NCBI RefSeq assembly: GCF_000721175.1
Contig: NZ_JOEZ01000009.1
Coordinates: 1-64,000 of the forward strand
Reading direction: 5' to 3'
Origin: Streptomyces anulatus
GTDB taxonomy: Bacteria > Actinomycetota > Actinomycetes > Streptomycetales > Streptomycetaceae
DNA length: 64,000 nucleotides
The notes under the pieces are model-generated. The model had not been told where the DNA came from. It was given only the letters and a program-made list of their open reading frames with translations, and did no database searches. Positions 62,071-64,000 of the stretch are shown piece after piece (position 1 is the stretch's first letter; each line of letters begins with the position of its first letter). The translations under genes and the position numbers were made by a program.

Positions 62071-63297
62071 TCACGCGGTGCCGACGGCGACGACCGGGCG
62101 GACCCGGACGGCCGCGCTCCACGCCCGGTGCTGGGCCAGCTCCGCCGTCGGCGCCTCGGCCAGCACCATGCCCGTACAGCCCCGCTGGTCGCCGACGTGG
62201 ACCACGCTCTCGCCTGGCTCGCGGACCGGGAACCACTCCACCGCCCCCGGGAACGCGGCGAGTTCGTCGAGGCCGAGCCAGCCCTTCAGTACTCCGGGCC
62301 GCTCCGCGTACACCAGGACGAAGCCGTACGCGGGTCCTTCGGCGTCGAGCGGTGCGTTCAGCAGCTCCGGGCGGCGGCCGAGCGCCTCGTCCATCATCGC
62401 CGTGTAGACATTGGTCCGCAGTGTCCGGCACAGCACCTCGCCGACCAGCGCTCCGCCGATCCTGCGGTTGATCTCCACCAGTTCCGGGCCGTCCGCCGTC
62501 AGGATGAACTCCACGTGGGCGAACCCCCGCTCGTGCCCGGCCGCCGCCAGGATTCGGCCCACCCACGCCTCGATCCCGGCCCGCTCCTCCTCGGGCAGCG
62601 CCACCGGGAACGCCGCCGCCTCCTCCCGTACGACCGCCGCCCGGGACGTCTGACGGCTCAGCACCCCGAGCAGCCGGGTCGTCCCGTCCCAGCTGAGGGT
62701 CTCCGCGCTGTACAGCGGACCGGCCAGGAACGCCTCGGCGAACAGGGCGCCGGTCAGGCGCTGCCGGCCCGCCTCCGCCAGCGCCCGGTGCAGGGCCTCC
62801 TCGTCGTGCGCGATCCACACATGGCGGGAGGAGGTGCCCGCCGAGTCCTTCACGACCGCGGGCAGCCCCACTGCCCGCAGCACCTCCCCGGCGCCTTCGG
62901 GACCCGGCGGGACGGCTACGGCCGTACCGCGGCTCAGCCCGTGCGTGTACAGCGTCTCCCGGACCCGGCGCTTGTCCCGCAGCAGCCGTACGGTCTCCGG
63001 GTCCGGCCCCGGAAGGCCGAGTTCAGCGGCCAGCTCGGCGGCCGGCAGGCTCCAGGTGTCCGTCGTGTTGATCAGCCCGGCCAGGTCCGGCACGACGGCC
63101 AGTGCCCGGCGCACGGCCTCCGGATCCTGCGTGTCGACGTCCACGACGTCCAGCGCGTCCGGCGGCAGAACCGCCAGCTCGTGCCGGTACACCGAGCGGT
63201 CGCCGGCCAGCAGGCACAGCCGATGCCCGACGTCGGCGGCGGCCTCCGCCATCCGGCCCAGACCGAAGGACAGGGACTCCAGTGCGGCGATCGTCAT
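62071..63297 (-). CDS. ATP-grasp domain protein, probable amino acid ligase
   Basis: A 408-residue ATP-grasp enzyme. The pre-ATP-grasp part has LLAGDRSVYRHELAVLPPDA; ATP-binding parts are LPAVVKDSAGTSSRHVW and LFAEAFLAGPLYSAETLS; the metal-binding part is GFAHVEFILTADGPELVEINRRIGG. This resembles L-amino acid ligases. The ATG overlaps the stop of the PLP enzyme gene (ATGA) and the MFS gene follows, so the three form an operon. It probably joins the amino acid made by the PLP enzyme to another acid or amine. Confidence 0.87.
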   Translation of the reverse strand: MTIAALESLSFGLGRMAEAAADVGHRLCLLAGDRSVYRHELAVLPPDALDVVDVDTQDPEAVRRALAVVPDLAGLINTTDTWSLPAAELAAELGLPGPDPETVRLLRDKRRVRETLYTHGLSRGTAVAVPPGPEGAGEVLRAVGLPAVVKDSAGTSSRHVWIAHDEEALHRALAEAGRQRLTGALFAEAFLAGPLYSAETLSWDGTTRLLGVLSRQTSRAAVVREEAAAFPVALPEEERAGIEAWVGRILAAAGHERGFAHVEFILTADGPELVEINRRIGGALVGEVLCRTLRTNVYTAMMDEALGRRPELLNAPLDAEGPAYGFVLVYAERPGVLKGWLGLDELAAFPGAVEWFPVREPGESVVHVGDQRGCTGMVLAEAPTAELAQHRAWSAAVRVRPVVAVGTA

Positions 63298-64000
63298 GGC
63301 AGCAGCTCCACGGTCGGTACGGGGGAGGGGGCATCGCCCTCGTCGGTCCTGTCGCCCTCGTCGGTCCTGGCGGCCTCCGGAGCGGCGCGCCCGGCCCACT
63401 CCATCACCGACCACGGCGGCCGCAGGCCGGCCGGCGAGACGATGGTCCGGGGCCGCAGCCCGGCCGGGTCCAGGGCCTCGGCATGGCGGGCGAACACCCG
63501 CTCCGCGTACCGGTGTCCGGTGTCGGCGCCCAGCACCAGATGCAGCCGCCCGGGATCACGGGCCGCCTCCCAGGACGCCGCCAGATGGGCCGCGCCGGTG
63601 GACAGGCCCGCGAACACCGCGTGTTCCCGCAGCAGTCCGACCGCCCCGGCCATCGCATGGCGGAAGTCCATCCAGTGGACGGTGTCGTACAGCTCGTGCC
63701 GGACGTTCCCGAACGGGATGGAACTCCCGATACCCGCGATGATCGCCTCCGGGTCCTCGAACCGCTCGCTCCCGAAGGTCACACTGCCGAACGGCTGGAT
63801 GCCCACCAGCCGCACCGACCGCCCCGACTCCCGCAGCGCGCGGGCCAGCCCTCCGGTCGAGGCACCCGTGCCCACCGCCCCCACCACGGTCAGCGGCCCC
63901 TCCGGCAGAGCCCCGGCCAGCAGCTCCGCGAACTCCCGGTAGCCCTCGTGGTGGACCCCGTCGTGGTACTGCCGCATCCAGTGGAAGTCCGGCCGCTCGG
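63294..64000 (-). CDS. Cysteine synthase-like PLP-dependent enzyme (partial, 5' end outside)
   Basis: The C-terminal 235 codons of a fold-type II PLP enzyme. It shows VGAVGTGASTGGLARALRES (phosphate-binding glycine loop), VRLVGIQPFGSVTFG, EAIIAGIGSSIPFGNV and LGADTGHRYAERVFA. The N-terminus with the PLP lysine lies right of the window. These features fit the cysteine synthase/SbnA (2,3-diaminopropionate-forming) group. The tail has an RTDEGD repeat from a 15-base duplication. The stop overlaps the ATP-grasp ATG. First known gene of the operon here. Confidence 0.85.
   Translation of the reverse strand, partial: ERPDFHWMRQYHDGVHHEGYREFAELLAGALPEGPLTVVGAVGTGASTGGLARALRESGRSVRLVGIQPFGSVTFGSERFEDPEAIIAGIGSSIPFGNVRHELYDTVHWMDFRHAMAGAVGLLREHAVFAGLSTGAAHLAASWEAARDPGRLHLVLGADTGHRYAERVFARHAEALDPAGLRPRTIVSPAGLRPPWSVMEWAGRAAPEAARTDEGDRTDEGDAPSPVPTVELLP

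Noticed and set aside
60774..62471. 565-codon plus-strand frame opposite the MFS gene
   Set aside because: Arg/Gln/His-rich shadow frame; the opposite strand clearly encodes MFS helices.

Overview
The window is high-GC actinobacterial DNA, most likely from a Streptomyces chromosome. The support is strong third-position GC bias, many GTG starts, Streptomyces-type small proteins (DUF5999, DUF6243), a gvpOAFGYZJLSK-type gas vesicle operon, and the 3' end of a 5S rRNA at the left edge.

Left arm (1-13.8 kb). After the rRNA operon end come a cardiolipin-synthase-type CDP-alcohol phosphatidyltransferase, a nucleotidyltransferase fused to a degenerate phosphomannomutase domain, DUF881 - small basic protein - DUF881, a GarA/OdhI-like FHA protein, an FtsR-type MerR regulator, a DUF151 bifunctional nuclease, a second MerR protein, DNA polymerase IV, a PRC-barrel protein, and gcvP behind a tandem glycine riboswitch. 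This order resembles the mycobacterial block around Rv1822-Rv1832, linking membrane lipid, division and central nitrogen/glycine metabolism.

Middle-left (13.9-35.4 kb). This is accessory metabolism and transport: a GCS2-type ligase, a von Willebrand-domain binding protein, a CPBP protease, PhzF, an MFS exporter, remnants of RidA and NmrA-type genes, three EamA/DMT transporters with a proline-rich leader peptide and divergent MocR and LysR regulators, two flavin-binding PPOX proteins, a catalytically degenerate isochorismatase-like protein, a Tat/Rieske lipoprotein, YihY and GlsB membrane proteins.

Gas vesicle operon (35.6-41.7 kb). It holds gvpO, A, F, G, Y, Z, J, L, S, K and a lysine/alanine-rich tail gene. 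It is closed by a 54-bp perfect palindrome.

Scar region (41.8-46.2 kb). Two remnants of a tyrosine-recombinase C-terminus and a 27-nt near-identical repeat bracket an SGNH hydrolase, a DHA2 exporter with divergent TetR repressor, a CstR-like persulfide sensor, and a frameshifted TauE/SafE pseudogene. A HipA-like kinase/DUF3037 pair follows.

Right arm (47.5-64 kb). This contains two FabG-type reductases under a strong vegetative promoter, an orphan peptide-binding lipoprotein, uracil-DNA glycosylase, DinB/DUF664, a Gfo/Idh/MocA oxidoreductase, apolipoprotein N-acyltransferase, a universal stress protein, a ferric-reductase-like membrane protein, a His-rich membrane protein and an ECF-type sigma factor. 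At the right edge sits an operon encoding a cysteine-synthase-like PLP enzyme, an ATP-grasp ligase and an MFS exporter, which looks like a small amino-acid/peptide natural product locus continuing beyond the window.
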